Shown one piece after another: positions 5,866 to 5,887 of a stretch of DNA of 5,887 bases (positions are counted from its first letter, which is position 1; every line of letters begins with the position of its first letter). This DNA comes from CAYMRB01 sp964392615 (lineage in GTDB: Bacteria; Planctomycetota; UBA8108): positions 1 through 5,887 of the forward strand of contig CAYMRB010000543.1 of NCBI GenBank assembly GCA_964392615.1, read 5' to 3'. A program made the translations under genes and the position numbers. The notes under the pieces were generated by a model. That model did not search any database and was not told the origin of the DNA. It saw only the letters and a program-made list of their open reading frames with translations.

Positions 5866-5887
5866 CCCGCACAGATCCCAGCGCGCG

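Noticed and set aside
5774..5887. Open minus-strand frame entering from the right edge and ending at 5774, possibly the tail of another gene
   Set aside because: All three minus frames are open for part of this short stretch, and none gives a recognisable protein end. The evidence is too slight for a gene.

Overview
The window is GC-rich bacterial chromosomal DNA. It holds the 3' end of one gene, two complete genes and one possible small gene. No rRNA, tRNA, CRISPR array, insertion sequence or phage gene was seen. The source looks like an environmental bacterium with large secreted multidomain proteins. The C-terminal double repeat of the large protein (EF-hand-like loop, then 'YLFRGA', then a Cys-rich CG..DP..C....C tail) resembles tails I associate with Planctomycetota and similar uncultured lineages. 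That assignment is from memory and tentative.

Layout from left to right. Positions 2-226 (+) are the C-terminus of a polytopic membrane protein of the DUF1624 / heparan-alpha-glucosaminide N-acetyltransferase-like family, with a terminator-like hairpin over its stop codon. Positions 217-351 (-) could encode a 44-residue lipoprotein with a good lipobox, overlapping the end of the first gene tail-to-tail. Positions 352-504 are a short intergenic region with a candidate promoter and a strong ribosome binding site for the next gene. Positions 505-1734 (+) encode a complete NADP-dependent isocitrate dehydrogenase of the homodimeric, eukaryote-like subfamily. Positions 1743-1780 form a perfect 13-bp inverted repeat between convergent genes, probably a bidirectional terminator.

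Positions 1789-5628 (-) encode a 1279-residue secreted protein. Its order is signal peptide, two lamin-tail domains, a carbohydrate-binding-like beta-sandwich, a short Ig-like segment, a CotH kinase-like domain, a third lamin-tail domain and a dockerin-like tail. The remaining 259 bases (5629-5887) are upstream DNA with inverted repeats and no gene I can support.

The genes do not form an operon. The isocitrate dehydrogenase is a TCA-cycle housekeeping enzyme. The acyltransferase-like protein is a membrane protein, and the CotH/lamin-tail protein acts outside the cytoplasm. The most notable item is the CotH/lamin-tail protein, which joins a probable extracytoplasmic protein kinase to several adhesion-type domains. 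I found no clear evidence of a new multi-gene system.
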